Positions 1 through 8,275 of a stretch of 64,000 nucleotides of DNA are shown piece by piece. The stretch's first letter is position 1. Each line of letters opens with the position of its first letter. The position numbers and the translations under genes were made by a program. The stretch comes from Bradyrhizobium sp. WSM3983 (lineage in GTDB: Bacteria > Pseudomonadota > Alphaproteobacteria > Rhizobiales > Xanthobacteraceae): positions 454,931 to 518,930 of the forward strand of contig NZ_AXAY01000001.1 of assembly GCF_000473045.1 (NCBI RefSeq), given 5' to 3'. The notes beneath the pieces are model-generated. The model saw nothing but the letters and a program-made list of their open reading frames with translations, did no database searches and had not been told where the DNA came from.

Positions 1-1435
1 CGCTGGCAATACGCGCGGATTCCTGGACCTGGCGCGCGATCTCGCTCACCGAGGAAGAGAGCTCTTCGGTGGCGGACGCGACGGCCTGGACGTTGGCGGT
101 CGCCTCCTGCGACGCAGAGGCGACCTCCGTCGACAGATCCTGGGCGCGCGTCGCGGTCGCCGTCAGCGTGCCCGCGGAAGCCTCGAGCTCGCTCGAGGCC
201 GACGACACGGTGTCGACGATCTCGCCGACCGCCTGCTCGAACTGGTCGGCGAGCCGGACCATGTCCTTCTTGCGGTCCTCGGCCTGCCGCGCCTCGATCT
301 CGGTCTGCTCGTGGCGCATGCGCTCGGTGTCGATCATGTTGGTCTTGAACACGTCGATCGCCTTGGCCATGTCGCCGATCTCGTCCGCCTTGCCGCGTCC
401 GGGAATCTCGACCACGAGATCGCCACCGGCCAGCGCGGCCATCGCGCGCGTCATCGAGGTCAGCGGCCCGACGATGCTGCGGGCGATCAGGAAGGCCACG
501 ATCAATCCGAACAGGGTGGCCACCCCACCCACGATCTCCTGCATGGACGTCGTGCCGTCGATCGTGGCTTCGGCCTGGCTGCGCGAGTCCTTGTAGTCCT
601 TCTTGAGGGCGGTCTCGGCGACCTTGAGCTTGGCGATGCTGTCGACGATGAGCGGCGCGAGGCTCTTGTGGTAGATCTCATCGGCCTGGAGCATCGCGGC
701 CGACGTGGTCTCGAACGCTGATTTGTAGATTCCGAGCGAGGTCTTCACCGGCGCCAGCGTGGCGCGCAATTCCGTCGCCTGCGGGCTCTTTTCGAGCGCT
801 GCGAGGCGCTGGGACGCCCTGTCCACATTGGTCCTGAAGTTGGCAGGACCCTTGGTATCGCGCAGGGCCAGGAAGCGCCAGTTTGCGATCTGAACGAGCA
901 GCAGCCGGGATTCGAGGTCCGCGACGAGGGACGCGGTGTCTTCGTCGACGGCCGCACGCGCCACGTCGACCAGCTTGTTCATCTTGACGGTCAGCTCGTC
1001 GCCGCTCGGCAGCAGCGTCGCCTTGCCGGTCCGCGCCTCGTTGACGGCGTCGCCGAGATTGTCGCGCAGGACCCTCATTTTCGCGATGTCGGCGATCAGA
1101 TCGTTGTAAAGCCTGCGCCGCTCCTCGGAGAGCGTGCCCTTGGCCCCGACCTGCAACAGCTCGGTCGCCGCTGTCTCCCGCTCCGAGGCCTCCCGCATCG
1201 CGGACTCATTGGCGTCGTAGATGTAGCGCAGATTGGCCCGCTGGATCGCCTGGAGATGGGTCGATATCTCCAGGACCCGCGCCGTGCTGTCCGAAAATGC
1301 CGAGGCTTTGGCGACCTGGTCCTGCACGGACCGCAAATTCCAGATGGCGACCACCGCCATCACGAGACCAACCACGACCAGCGCCATGAAGCCGGCATAG
1401 AGACGGCCCCTGATCCGCAAACGAAAACTCGGCAT
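1..1435 (-). CDS. Methyl-accepting chemotaxis protein, C-terminus cut by window edge
   Basis: Transmembrane chemoreceptor that relays periplasmic ligand binding to CheA/CheW. The visible 478 codons begin at an ATG at 1435 and run off the left edge in frame. A first membrane helix lies at about residues 12-34. An all-helical periplasmic region of about 260 residues follows and could be an HBM-type (helical bimodular) sensor, which is my inference. The second helix is at about 300-320 (GGVATLFGLIVAFLIA). A HAMP domain covers about 320-372 (motifs RSIVGPLTSM and DEIGDMAKAIDVF). The start of the methylated signalling domain follows, rich in Ala, Thr and Ser with SSSVSEIARQV near the edge. The conserved signalling tip is outside the window. 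The ligand is unknown. Confidence 0.93.
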   Translation of the reverse strand, partial: MPSFRLRIRGRLYAGFMALVVVGLVMAVVAIWNLRSVQDQVAKASAFSDSTARVLEISTHLQAIQRANLRYIYDANESAMREASERETAATELLQVGAKGTLSEERRRLYNDLIADIAKMRVLRDNLGDAVNEARTGKATLLPSGDELTVKMNKLVDVARAAVDEDTASLVADLESRLLLVQIANWRFLALRDTKGPANFRTNVDRASQRLAALEKSPQATELRATLAPVKTSLGIYKSAFETTSAAMLQADEIYHKSLAPLIVDSIAKLKVAETALKKDYKDSRSQAEATIDGTTSMQEIVGGVATLFGLIVAFLIARSIVGPLTSMTRAMAALAGGDLVVEIPGRGKADEIGDMAKAIDVFKTNMIDTERMRHEQTEIEARQAEDRKKDMVRLADQFEQAVGEIVDTVSSASSELEASAGTLTATATRAQDLSTEVASASQEATANVQAVASATEELSSSVSEIARQVQESARIAS

Positions 1436-1709
1436 TCCCACTTCCACCCAGATGCATGTGAATTCGGGCGGACGCATAACTCCGGCGATCGTCACGGCCA
1501 CCCCGGCAGCCGCGCATCACTCCTCGAGCGACTCACGCTGCACCGCGATACAATGCGGGACACTCGTTAATTGAACCTTCAAATTCTTCGCGCCTGCGCG
1601 CATCAGCGGGCACGAGGCCTGCTGATATAATCGGCAGTTGCGGTATTGTCGCACAGCCCGCAGCAATATGCAGATCGCTGCAAAGGGCGCGTGACGCCAC
1701 TCAATCCGC

Positions 1710-2213
1710 TCAGCGCGCGGCCCTCACAGCCGGCTGCGGAAACGGCCCCAGCGCCTTCTCGGTCAGGACCGAGTCGCAATATTCCCGGATCTCCTTGATC
1801 TTGCCGTCCTCGATCCGAAACACCAGACAATAGTCGTTGTCGTAGCGCACGCCCTCGGGGGTGACGTTGTCGCCCTTGGCCTCCACCACGACGATGTCGC
1901 CATCGGCAATGAAGCGCTCGGCAACCGTGCGCGTCCGGTCGCGCAGGCGGATGCGCACATAGCCGTGCAGATCGTTGAGGATCGCGTCTTTCCCCGTGAA
2001 GGTGCGCGACCACGAATATTGCCCGGTGACGATCCATTTGGCGTCGTCGGCAAGGCTGGCGGTGAACAGCGAGCGGTCGCGCACAGCCGGGTCGGGGCTG
2101 GCGGCGGCGGCGAAAATATCCTGCATCAGTTTCTTGTTGGCGCTCGCGCTCACGGCGGCATCTCCGTTTGGTGGCAACACGGAAAGCATCGCTGCCTGAC
2201 GAGAATTCTTCAA
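1710..2213 (-). CDS. SnoaL-like / NTF2-fold protein
   Basis: Small (167 aa) protein resembling the SnoaL/ketosteroid-isomerase NTF2-fold family: an N-terminal helix (KKLMQDIFAAAA), the segment DAKWIVTGQYSWSRTFTGKDAI, then beta strands (VVVEAKGDN, YCLVFRIEDGKI) and the usual ending IREYCDSVL. Such proteins bind or isomerise small hydrophobic substrates; no specific substrate can be assigned. It is transcribed divergently from the LysR gene at 2245, which probably regulates it. Shorter starts are possible, including an ATG at 2189 and a GTG near residue 21, so the first 20 or so residues are uncertain. Confidence 0.8.
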   Translation of the reverse strand: MKNSRQAAMLSVLPPNGDAAVSASANKKLMQDIFAAAASPDPAVRDRSLFTASLADDAKWIVTGQYSWSRTFTGKDAILNDLHGYVRIRLRDRTRTVAERFIADGDIVVVEAKGDNVTPEGVRYDNDYCLVFRIEDGKIKEIREYCDSVLTEKALGPFPQPAVRAAR

Positions 2214-2258
2214 ATCGATAGCGGATATGATATCTATTCACCTCATGAATTTGAATTC
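2203..2258. promoter_or_regulatory. Candidate LysR operator between divergent genes
   Basis: The short region between the SnoaL-like gene and the LysR gene holds nested inverted repeats. An outer pair is GAATTC-TT-CAAAT (2203-2215) against ATTTGAATTC (2249-2258). An inner ATAG-N12-CTAT dyad carries GATATGATATC-like symmetry. LysR-type regulators usually bind such dyads between themselves and a divergent target. The assignment is inferred from position and symmetry only. Confidence 0.4.
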
Positions 2259-3168
2259 GCTCGACCTCAATCTATTGACCGCGCTCGACGCGCTGCTGCG
2301 CGAGGCCAATGTCAGCCGCGCCGCCATGCGCATCGGGCGGTCGCAGCCGGCCACGAGCCACGCGCTGCAACGCCTGCGCGACATCTTTGGCGACCCGCTG
2401 CTGGTACGCACCGGCGCACGGATGGAGCTGACGCCGCGCGCGCACGCGCTGCGCGCGCCGCTGGCGCAGGCGCTCGACCAGATTCGCGGGCTGTTCGTGC
2501 CCGACGAGTTCGACGCCGCGCGCAGCGAGCGGCCATTCCGCCTTATGATGCCGGATCTCGCGGTCGAGCTGTTGATGCCGCCCTTGATGGAGAAGGTGAC
2601 GCACCTTGCGCCGAACGTCCGCATCGACGTTGTGCCGTGGCGGGGCTCGGCGATCTTCCACGCCGAGTTCGCCCGCACCATCGACCTCGTCATCTCGATC
2701 GGCAACGCCTTCAAGGGCTTTCACCGCCAATTGCTCTACACCGACAGCGACGCGCTGGCGGTGCGGCGCGGCCATCCCGTGGGCGCAAAGCTGAAGCGGC
2801 ACGAGGCGTTCCTCGCCGCGCGCCATGTCGGCGTGATCATCCGCGGCAATAGCGAGGATCTGATCGACGCCTGGCTGCGCACCAAGGGCATCGAGCGGCA
2901 CATCTCGCTGGTGGTGTCGGGCTATCTCGAAGCACTGCACGTCGCCGCCCGCACCGACCTCGTCGCCTTCGTGCCGCGCCGGTTGATCGCGGCGCTGTCA
3001 AAGCAGTTCGGGCTCGTCACGGTGACGCCGCCGCTCGATCCGGGGATAGACGAGCAGTTCCTATTCTACCCGACGCGGGCGCAGATGGACCCAGGGTCGA
3101 TCTGGCTGCGGCGGCTGATGCTGGAGACGGGGCGGGAGTTGGAGCAAGCCAAGCGCAAACTCCCGTAG
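2245..3168 (+). CDS. LysR-family transcriptional regulator
   Basis: DNA-binding regulator of 307 aa. The N-terminal winged helix-turn-helix (about residues 5-65) shows the family pattern LDLNLLTALDALLREANVSRAA, followed by QPATSHALQRLR and the FGDPLLVR segment. The remaining residues form the effector-binding periplasmic-binding-protein fold. I chose ATG 2245 (protein begins MNLNSLDLNLL) because family members normally start there; an in-frame ATG at 2227 would add six residues. The stop codon TAG at 3166-3168 lies inside a dispersed palindromic repeat. It is divergent from the SnoaL-like gene, the likely target. The effector is unknown. Confidence 0.92.
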   Translation: MNLNSLDLNLLTALDALLREANVSRAAMRIGRSQPATSHALQRLRDIFGDPLLVRTGARMELTPRAHALRAPLAQALDQIRGLFVPDEFDAARSERPFRLMMPDLAVELLMPPLMEKVTHLAPNVRIDVVPWRGSAIFHAEFARTIDLVISIGNAFKGFHRQLLYTDSDALAVRRGHPVGAKLKRHEAFLAARHVGVIIRGNSEDLIDAWLRTKGIERHISLVVSGYLEALHVAARTDLVAFVPRRLIAALSKQFGLVTVTPPLDPGIDEQFLFYPTRAQMDPGSIWLRRLMLETGRELEQAKRKLP

Positions 3169-3256
3169 GGTGGGCAAAGCGGAGCGTGCCCACCATTCCC
3201 GATCGCATTCGTCGAAAGATGGTGGGCACGGCGCTTTGCGCCTTTGCCCACCCTAC
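3165..3256. repeat. Dispersed palindromic repeat, GTAGGGTGGGCAAAG family, copy 1
   Basis: The element starts GTAGGGTGGGCAAAGCG and ends CTTTGCCCACCCTAC, giving terminal inverted arms of about 15 bp. Inner arms are GTGCCCACCAT and ATGGTGGGCAC. A second copy with nearly the same arms lies at 26750-26839. It occupies the space between the LysR and glutathione transferase genes and supplies the LysR stop codon. The shape fits a REP/BIME-like non-autonomous element. Confidence 0.85.
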
Positions 3257-3273
3257 AAAAGCTTCGAGCGCCG

Positions 3274-3894
3274 CTACGCCTTCTGCGCGTCCATCACCTT
3301 GCGCACCGCCGGCCGATCCGACATCCGCTTGAAATGGTCCGCGATCTTCGGCGTCGCGTTGATGTCGACGCTGTCGCCTTCGAGCCAGTGCGAGAGCGTG
3401 TGGAGGTAGGGATCGCAGATCGTGAACTGGTCGCCCATCACCCAGGGGCCTTTGAACATTTTCTGTTCGATCAAGGCGAAGCAGGCACCCATGGTCTTCG
3501 GGACCATCGCCTTCATGTCGGCGAACGAGCTCTCCTGCGTCGCCCAGCGCGCGCCGCGCATCTTGTGGGCATGGTTGATGTGCACGGTCGAGCAGAGATA
3601 GGAATTGAACGACTGCACCTGGGCGAAGTCGAAGGGATCGTCGAGCGGCGCGAGCTTCGCCTTGGGGAAGGTTTGCGCGATGTAGGCCAGCATCGCAGGC
3701 GTCTCGGTGAGGACGCCACGATCGGTCACCAGCGCCGGCACGCGGCCCTTCGGATTGATCGCGAGATAATCCGGGCGGTTCTGCTGATTATCCTTGAAGC
3801 TGAGCCGTTCGGCCGTGTAGTCGGCGGCGGCCTCCTCCAGGGTCATGTAGGTGGCGAGCGCGCAGGTGCCGGTGGCGTAGTAGAGCTTGAGCAT
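3274..3894 (-). CDS. Glutathione S-transferase family protein
   Basis: Cytosolic GST of 206 aa. The N-terminal thioredoxin-like domain begins MLKLYYATGTCALATYM, typical of beta-class bacterial GSTs, with the glutathione-binding cis-Pro segment GRVPALVTD and the ETPAMLAYIA helix. The C-terminal helical domain runs from about residue 85, with PWVMGDQFTICDPYLH, the conserved N-capping/hydrophobic-staple region. The start at 3894 fits domain boundaries; a much longer upstream open frame is an antisense artefact of the monooxygenase gene. The substrate is unknown. It is divergent from the PhzS-like monooxygenase, so the two may serve the same xenobiotic pathway. Confidence 0.9.
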   Translation of the reverse strand: MLKLYYATGTCALATYMTLEEAAADYTAERLSFKDNQQNRPDYLAINPKGRVPALVTDRGVLTETPAMLAYIAQTFPKAKLAPLDDPFDFAQVQSFNSYLCSTVHINHAHKMRGARWATQESSFADMKAMVPKTMGACFALIEQKMFKGPWVMGDQFTICDPYLHTLSHWLEGDSVDINATPKIADHFKRMSDRPAVRKVMDAQKA

Positions 3895-4035
3895 GTCGGA
3901 CCTCATGGGAAAATTGGAAATTAACGGCTGCGGGCCGCCAGGTCCATAGCACGACGTTCTCAATGCCCTTGCTCTTCGCAGTTGCCCATCGCGGCTCGGT
4001 TGTGCCAAGACGCCAGCAATTGGAGGGGTTTGGTC

Positions 4036-5316
4036 ATGACGGTACTCATCGCCGGCGGCGGCATCGGCGGGCTGGCGCTTGCGCTCAGCCTTCACGGAAT
4101 CGGCATTCCCGTGAAGGTGTTCGAGAGCGTCTCGGACCTGAAGCCGCTCGGCGTCGGCATCAATGTGCTGCCGCATGCGGTGCGCGAGCTGATCGAGCTC
4201 GGGCTGATGGGCAAGCTGGATGCCAGCGGCGTGCGCACCCGCGAGCTCGCCCATTTCTCCAAGCATGGCAAGCCGATCTGGAGCGAGCCGCGCGGGCTGG
4301 AAGCCGGCTACAAATGGCCGCAATTCTCGATTCATCGCGGCACGCTGCAGCAGTTGCTGCTCGACACCGCGGTCGAGCGGCTCGGCCGCGACAACATCCT
4401 CACCAGCCATCATCTGACCGGCTGGACCGAAACGGCGAACGGCGTCCGCGCCGAGTTCATCGATCGGGCGACCGGCAAGGCTGCCGGGACTTACGAAGGC
4501 GTGATCATGATCGCCGCCGACGGCATTCATTCCGCCGCGCGAGAAAAGCTCTATCCCGACGAGGGCCCGCCGATCTGGAACGGCCGCATCCTCTGGCGCG
4601 GCGTGACGCCGTCAAAGGCCTTCCTGACCGGCCGCACCATGATCATGGCGGGCCACGAGATCCTGAAATTCGTCTGCTATCCGATCTCGAAAGAACCGGA
4701 TGCCGCTGGCAACCATCTGATCAACTGGGTCGCCGAGCGCCACATGCCGCCGACCTATCAGTGGCGCCGCGAGGACTATAACCGCACCGCGCGGCTGGAA
4801 GAGTTCTTGCCCTGGTTCGAGAGCTGGCAGTTCGACTGGCTCGACGTGCCCGGCCTGATCAGGAACTGCCCGCACGCCTATGAATATCCGCTGGTCGACC
4901 GAGATCCGGTCTCGCAATGGACCTTTGGCAAGGTCACGCTGATGGGCGATGCCGCGCACCCGATGTACCCGATCGGCTCGAACGGAGCGTCGCAGGCGAT
5001 CCTCGATGCCCGCACCATCACGCGCGAGATTTTGGCGCACGGGCCGACGCGGGCAGCGCTGCTGGCGTATGAAGCAGAGCGGCGGCCTGCGACCACCGAC
5101 CTCGTGCTGCTCAACCGCAAGAACGGCCCCGAGCAGGTGATGCAAATCGTCGAAGAACGCGCGCCGGATGGCTACAAGATCGTCACTGACGTGCTGTCGC
5201 AGAAGGAGCTGGAAGACATCGCCGCGAACTACAAGCGCGTTGCGGGATTCCAGGTCGAGGCTCTGAACGCCAAGCCGCCGATCGTCAGTGGGGATGCGAA
5301 GCGCGCGAGCGCTTGA
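4036..5316 (+). CDS. FAD-dependent monooxygenase, PhzS-like
   Basis: Single-component flavoprotein hydroxylase of 426 aa. Visible motifs are the dinucleotide-binding GGGIGG (residues 7-12), the substrate-face LGVGINVLPHAVREL, a DG motif (AADGIHSAAR) and the second FAD motif LMGDAAHPMYPIGSNGASQAI. Segments such as PLGVGIN, SEPRG, SIHRG, WRGV and YPLVDRDP match my recollection of Pseudomonas PhzS, which hydroxylates a phenazine carboxylate. No phenazine biosynthesis genes are here, so the substrate is probably another aromatic acid. A GGAGGGG ribosome-binding site at about 4021 supports ATG 4036. The neighbouring GST is divergent. Confidence 0.9.
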   Translation: MTVLIAGGGIGGLALALSLHGIGIPVKVFESVSDLKPLGVGINVLPHAVRELIELGLMGKLDASGVRTRELAHFSKHGKPIWSEPRGLEAGYKWPQFSIHRGTLQQLLLDTAVERLGRDNILTSHHLTGWTETANGVRAEFIDRATGKAAGTYEGVIMIAADGIHSAAREKLYPDEGPPIWNGRILWRGVTPSKAFLTGRTMIMAGHEILKFVCYPISKEPDAAGNHLINWVAERHMPPTYQWRREDYNRTARLEEFLPWFESWQFDWLDVPGLIRNCPHAYEYPLVDRDPVSQWTFGKVTLMGDAAHPMYPIGSNGASQAILDARTITREILAHGPTRAALLAYEAERRPATTDLVLLNRKNGPEQVMQIVEERAPDGYKIVTDVLSQKELEDIAANYKRVAGFQVEALNAKPPIVSGDAKRASA

Positions 5317-5450
5317 TCGCGCCGCGTTGACGACGGACGTGCAACTCGTGACATTGGCTGACGAACTGGCCGATTGGTACAGGGCTAGGGCTTAAACAGA
5401 CAAGCGGGGCGGTAAGAGTGGTCCAGCCGCCCCGCATGCGTCACGGCCCA

Positions 5451-5833
5451 TCAATATCCATACTGTCCGGAACACACCCAATTGCCGTAGGCATCGTAGC
5501 AACGGTTGTTGTAGTAGCCGTATGCACCTGCCGCTGCCGCTCCGACTCCTACTGCTGCGGCTCCGTATGCCGCTCCCCGGTAGACGCCTCTACGCGCCGC
5601 TGTGCGCGCTACAGGGTGCCTTGCTATATCGGCCGGGAGACGTAAGCGCGGCCGCCGTAGCGACCAGCGTGAACGGCACCGCCCCTGTAGTGAGCGCCTC
5701 CTCCGTGAAATCCTCCTCCACCGCGATAGCCGCCACCTCCTCCACGGCCACCACGGGCGAGTGCGTCATCGGGAACAAGGCTTGCGCCGACAAGAGCGGC
5801 TGCGGCCAGGCCAACTAAAGCATATCGAAACAT
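5451..5833 (-). pseudogene. Glycine-rich secreted protein gene, frameshifted by an extra TA
   Basis: From ATG 5833 the frame encodes a signal peptide (MFRYALVGLAAAALVGASLV), then a Gly/His/Tyr-rich repeat region (GGGGGYRGGGGFHGGG), and stops at TAG 5624-5626. Directly downstream in another frame comes the expected C-terminal half: ARHPVARTAARRGVYRGAAY, a Gly/Ala-rich stretch and the ending YYNNRCYDAYGNWVC, stopping at 5451. Removing one TA from the TATA at 5625-5629 joins the two frames into a 126-residue protein, the total length expected. The family is a small Bradyrhizobium secreted protein of unknown role. It is either a real 2-bp slippage mutation or an assembly error. Confidence 0.8.
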
Positions 5834-5932
5834 GGGCGTTCTCCCGTCGTTGGAGTGCCATTCTATCCGCAGGGTGATGCCGTCAACGGGACAGGCACTT
5901 ACGCCATCATTTGGCACGCCCTGCATGTCCAA

Positions 5933-5946
5933 TTGACCTAGATCAA
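5933..5946. promoter_or_regulatory. FixK/FNR-type box TTGACCTAGATCAA
   Basis: This 14-mer fits the FNR/FixK consensus TTGA-N6-TCAA with perfect half-sites. In Bradyrhizobium, FixK2 acts on such boxes under low oxygen. It sits 100 bp upstream of the glycine-rich gene on the minus strand; class II spacing would place the transcript start near 5899. The plus-strand gene at 6110 is further away, but a degenerate half-match (TTGATCTACGCCAG, about 6039-6052) lies closer to it. Confidence 0.5.
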
Positions 5947-6109
5947 TGCCTGTCGGTTTCAACGCCCCCGGGATGGTCCTGCGCTTTCAGGCCGAGGTTG
6001 AAGACCATGAGCGGTCGCAACCGTTCGCTCGTGCGCTTTGATCTACGCCAGTCCTTGAATGCGAGAGAACTTGTCCATCCGATAGACGCCAATAACCGAG
6101 GCCGCGATC

Positions 6110-6562
6110 ATGAAGTTCCGGGCAGAGTTGCTTGCGGCGGCTATCTTGCTGGCCGAAATGCACGCAAGTCATGCGGCGATACGGATCGCCGGCGATCGTG
6201 GCGGGCTAATCGACACCTACGTTGACAGATATCAGCGCCTGCGCACGTCCGGAGAGACCGTAATCATCGATGGACTTTGTGCCTCGTCGTGCACCATCGT
6301 TCTCGGTGCAGTTGCCGCTGACAAAATCTGCGTGACCTCGAAGGCCGCTCTCGGCTTCCACGCTGCTTGGGATTTCGGTCGGAAGGGAAGGACAATTACC
6401 AACCCTGACGCCACCAACTACCTGTACTCCATGTATCCCGGGCCGGTGCAGCGTTGGATCGCGGCGCGCGGCGGGTTGAGGCCGCAACTCATCTTGCTGC
6501 GCGGCAAGGCGCTACAAGCGCTGTATAAGCCCTGCGTGCAGGGACGCCGCGTGCGCGGCTAG
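6110..6562 (+). CDS. Secreted ClpP/crotonase-fold-like hypothetical protein
   Basis: Predicted periplasmic protein of 150 aa with a signal peptide ending near residue 22 (HASHA). The core IIDGLCASSCTIVLGAV, followed by ICVTSKAALGFHAAWD, resembles the serine-containing oxyanion turn of ClpP/crotonase-like periplasmic proteins (COG3904-like), where a Ser after a small turn and a downstream His act together. No protease activity has been shown for this group as far as I know. The Cys pairs (GLCASSC; KICVTS) could form disulfides. It lies between the FixK-type box and a convergent thioesterase gene whose stop is 2 bp away. Confidence 0.7.
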   Translation: MKFRAELLAAAILLAEMHASHAAIRIAGDRGGLIDTYVDRYQRLRTSGETVIIDGLCASSCTIVLGAVAADKICVTSKAALGFHAAWDFGRKGRTITNPDATNYLYSMYPGPVQRWIAARGGLRPQLILLRGKALQALYKPCVQGRRVRG

Positions 6563-6563
6563 A

Positions 6564-6983
6564 CTACCGCACCACCCTTGCCGCCTCCAGCAGCCGCTCG
6601 GTCGCACTCGCCGTCGCGAGCACGGTGCCGTCCTCGGCCATCAGCTTCGCCTCGACGAACGCGATCGTCTTGCCGAGTTGCGTCACCGTCGCCTCGGCGA
6701 TGATCGGGCCGGGCTTGGCGGGCGCCAGAAAATTCACGGTCATGCTGATTGTGGTGGTGTAGAGTCGGCCCTCGCTCATTACGAGCACAGCGGGGCCCAT
6801 GGTGTCGTCGAGCATGGCCGAGAGCATGCCGCCCTGGATGAAGCCGGCCGGATTGCAGAATTCGGGCTTGCCCTCGAAGCCGAGCTTGATCCAGCCCTCC
6901 TCGGGACGGGCATCGAGCAGGCGCCACCCCAACAGTTCGGCGCAGGGCGGCCTTGGAAAGTTGTCAAGCGCGGTCTTGATCAT
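6564..6983 (-). CDS. PaaI-family hotdog thioesterase
   Basis: Acyl-CoA thioesterase-like protein of 139 aa with a single hotdog domain. The segment NPAGFIQGGMLSAMLDDTMGPA is the family signature: the Asn/Gly region and the Asp in the long helix that position catalytic water. TTTISMTVNFLAPAKPG and VTQLGKTIAFVEAKL are the following strands. Members hydrolyse CoA thioesters, often aromatic ones. It is a single gene, convergent with the secreted protein at 6110-6562. Confidence 0.88.
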   Translation of the reverse strand: MIKTALDNFPRPPCAELLGWRLLDARPEEGWIKLGFEGKPEFCNPAGFIQGGMLSAMLDDTMGPAVLVMSEGRLYTTTISMTVNFLAPAKPGPIIAEATVTQLGKTIAFVEAKLMAEDGTVLATASATERLLEAARVVR

Positions 6984-7052
6984 GTGGAACCTCCGTTACC
7001 GCTCGTACATAACGCAAGGCTGCTGACAGGCTAGTGTCAGCAGGAGCGAGGG

Positions 7053-8153
7053 CTAGAGGCTCAATCCGTGCGCGATCACCTTGCGCATCACGCTGGGCAG
7101 CGCCTCGTCGGCGAGCGTCGCGATCGGCACCCAGCGCATGCCCTCGGGGGCGCGCGTGCGGGCTTCGGCCTTCGCGGTGTAGACCACAAGCTCCAGCGGG
7201 AAATGCGTGAAGACGTGGGTGACCACACCGAGCTTGCGCTGCCAGCGCGACAGCCCTTTTAGGTACGGCGCCTGCTGTTTTGCCGTCGTATCCTCTTGTC
7301 CGGCGAGCCAGTCGGAACCCGGCACCTCGGTCATACCGCCGAGTAATCCCTTTTCACGCCTTGAGCGGACAAGCAGCTCATCACCGCGCGTGACGACGAA
7401 GGCGGCGCCACGCCGCAATGTCCCGCTCTTCTTCGGCGCCTTGCGCGGAAATGTCTCCTGCGTACCCTGCGCGCGCGCCGTGCAATCCTCGTTCAGGGGG
7501 CATAGCGAGCAGGCCGGCTTCTTCGGCGTGCAGATCGAAGCGCCGAGATCCATCAGCGCCTGGGCACTGTCGCCGGCGCGGGAGTTGGCCAGCAGCGTCG
7601 CCGCCAGTTGCTGGATCAGCGGTTTTGCCTGCGGCAATTCCTCCTCGACCGCATACAGGCGCGACACCACGCGTTCGATATTCCCATCGACCGGCATGGT
7701 GTGGCGATCGAACGCGATGGCCGCAATCGCCGCTGCCGTGTAGGGCCCGATGCCCGGCAGCGCCCGCAAACTTTCCTCCGTATCGGGGAAGACACCGCCA
7801 TGCTCGCGCGTCACGGCCACCGCACAGGCATAGAGGTTGCGTGCGCGCGAATAATAGCCGAGCCCGGCCCACATCCGCAGCACGTCATCCTGCGAGGCGC
7901 TTCCCAACGCCGTGACGTCCGGCCAGCGCGCGACGAATTTTCCGAAATAGGGCCCGACCGCCTTCACCGTGGTCTGCTGGAGCATGATCTCCGACAGCCA
8001 GACGCGATAGGGATCCGACGTCTCCCCGGGCGCCGCGCGCCACGGCAGCCTGCGGCGGTGCCGGTCGTACCAGGCAAGCAGCACGACTGGGCGCGACAAG
8101 GTCTCCGGCCGCCTGGGTTCCGATTTCGCCTTCAGGACTGATTTGGGGCTCAT
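7053..8153 (-). CDS. mutY: A/G-specific adenine glycosylase
   Basis: DNA repair glycosylase of 366 aa that removes adenine mispaired with 8-oxoguanine. Catalytic Glu is E55 in VWLSEIMLQQT, and the helix-hairpin-helix segment is LPGIGPYTAAAI. The catalytic Asp is D156 in MPVDGNIERV. A [4Fe-4S] cluster is formed by C208, C215, C218 and C224 (C-X6-C-X2-C-X5-C). The C-terminal third is the Nudix-like domain that reads 8-oxoG, with FVVTRGDELLVRSR and GLLGGMTEVPG. ATG 8153 is preferred; upstream in-frame sequence includes an intergenic repeat. It is divergent from the DUF721 gene. Confidence 0.97.
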   Translation of the reverse strand: MSPKSVLKAKSEPRRPETLSRPVVLLAWYDRHRRRLPWRAAPGETSDPYRVWLSEIMLQQTTVKAVGPYFGKFVARWPDVTALGSASQDDVLRMWAGLGYYSRARNLYACAVAVTREHGGVFPDTEESLRALPGIGPYTAAAIAAIAFDRHTMPVDGNIERVVSRLYAVEEELPQAKPLIQQLAATLLANSRAGDSAQALMDLGASICTPKKPACSLCPLNEDCTARAQGTQETFPRKAPKKSGTLRRGAAFVVTRGDELLVRSRREKGLLGGMTEVPGSDWLAGQEDTTAKQQAPYLKGLSRWQRKLGVVTHVFTHFPLELVVYTAKAEARTRAPEGMRWVPIATLADEALPSVMRKVIAHGLSL

Positions 8154-8187
8154 GCTCTTACTGTAACGACAACGAACCGACCTCTCC

Positions 8188-8224
8188 ACGTCATGCCCGC
8201 GCTCGTCGCGGGCATCCACGTCTT
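8188..8224. repeat. Short palindromic intergenic repeat (ATGCCCGCG / CGCGGGCAT)
   Basis: A 9-bp perfect stem, ATGCCCGCG (8193-8201) and CGCGGGCAT (8207-8215), with a 5-nt loop is flanked by CACGTC and CCACGTCTTT. It lies between the divergent mutY and DUF721 genes. Translated on the plus strand it gives the artefact peptide MPALVAGIHVF, which I recall seeing often mis-annotated in rhizobial genomes, consistent with a dispersed repeat. Only one copy is seen in this window. Confidence 0.65.
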
Positions 8225-8275
8225 TCTTCGCAGCGAGGAGCCTGTGGCTCACGCGCCGGAGTGCTATAAGGGCCC

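Noticed and set aside
3895..4530. Long N-terminal extension of the glutathione transferase frame
   Set aside because: It runs antisense through the PhzS-like monooxygenase; GST homology begins only at 3894.
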